Source: Blautia sp.
GTDB lineage: Bacteria; Bacillota; Clostridia; Lachnospirales; Lachnospiraceae
NCBI GenBank assembly: GCA_017515945.1
Contig: JAFWDX010000181.1
Location: forward strand, 1-14,526
DNA: 14,526 nt
Direction: 5' to 3'
Shown in pieces: positions 14,344-14,526 of this stretch. Under the pieces are notes generated by a model, which did no database searches, had not been told where the DNA came from, and saw only the letters and a program-made list of their open reading frames with translations. Positions within the stretch are counted from its first letter, which is position 1, and the number at the start of each line of letters is the position of its first letter. A program made the position numbers and the translations under genes.

Positions 14344-14526
14344 TGGGCCGGTCGGAAGATGCACTGCAGGCTGACATACAGCTGAACAGGATCACAGAAG
14401 AACTGAATGAGACGGCGTCACGGATCTATAAGCTGGCCGGAAACGATATGCAGGAGATCATGGATAAAATCGATCTGTGCTGGCGCGGGAGCAGTGCGGA
14501 TGCTTTCACGTTAAAGCTGGCCGAAA
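14343..14526 (+). CDS. WXG100 family protein; partial, 3' end outside window
   Basis: 61 codons are visible. A first helix (IQLNRITEELNETASRIYKL) leads to the diagnostic turn CWRGSSADAF, with W-R-G at 47-49, and the second helix begins at FTLKLAE. Proteins of this family are small secreted helical hairpins exported as dimers by the EssC motor. GGAGG is 9 nt before the ATG, which overlaps the preceding stop. This is the clearest predicted substrate in the operon. Confidence 0.88.
   Translation, partial: MGRSEDALQADIQLNRITEELNETASRIYKLAGNDMQEIMDKIDLCWRGSSADAFTLKLAE

Overview
The window looks like a chromosome segment of a Clostridia-type Firmicute, most likely a Lachnospiraceae gut anaerobe. 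This is inferred from Gram-positive ribosome binding sites, a surface protein with a Thr-Pro linker and a C-terminal sorting signal, a YnzC/DUF896 gene, a Firmicutes-type (T7SSb) secretion locus and many palindromic intergenic repeats. No rRNA, tRNA, CRISPR array or transposase gene was seen.

Left part, minus strand. A miaB gene (tRNA methylthiotransferase) runs off the left edge. Behind its start lies about 790 bp without a credible gene. It holds a 30-bp tandem repeat fused to a roughly 229-bp palindrome, a second inverted repeat, and a perfect 16-bp stem that may end the next gene. A 1035-residue surface protein follows: signal peptide, acidic repeats, probable beta-helix, three related domains on Thr-Pro linkers, and a membrane anchor with a non-LPXTG sorting motif. 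It has a good sigma-A-type promoter with a palindrome over the expected transcription start. Upstream is a two-gene operon: a DUF896 gene followed by 5-formyltetrahydrofolate cyclo-ligase.

Middle, 6213-6922. An intergenic stretch of about 710 bp separates the two divergently transcribed halves. It is full of palindromic repeats, some of which appear to supply promoter -35 boxes to the flanking genes.

Right part, plus strand. A tightly packed type VII secretion operon starts with an EssC/YukB-type FHA-ATPase. It continues with a LytTR regulator carrying a degenerate receiver, an unrecognised EspG-like protein, a YukD/EsaB ubiquitin-like protein, three small helical proteins and a true WXG100 protein cut by the right edge. 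Most genes overlap or are a few bases apart, which suggests co-transcription and translational coupling. EsaA, EssA and EssB are not in the window; they may lie to the right.

The most unusual signal is a 34-bp palindromic element present four times. Two copies are intergenic and two lie inside T7SS genes, read in the same frame. Changes in one arm are matched in the other. It resembles in concept the Rickettsia palindromic elements that insert into protein genes. The second notable point is that the EssC-like ATPase has no visible transmembrane pair where the family normally has one.
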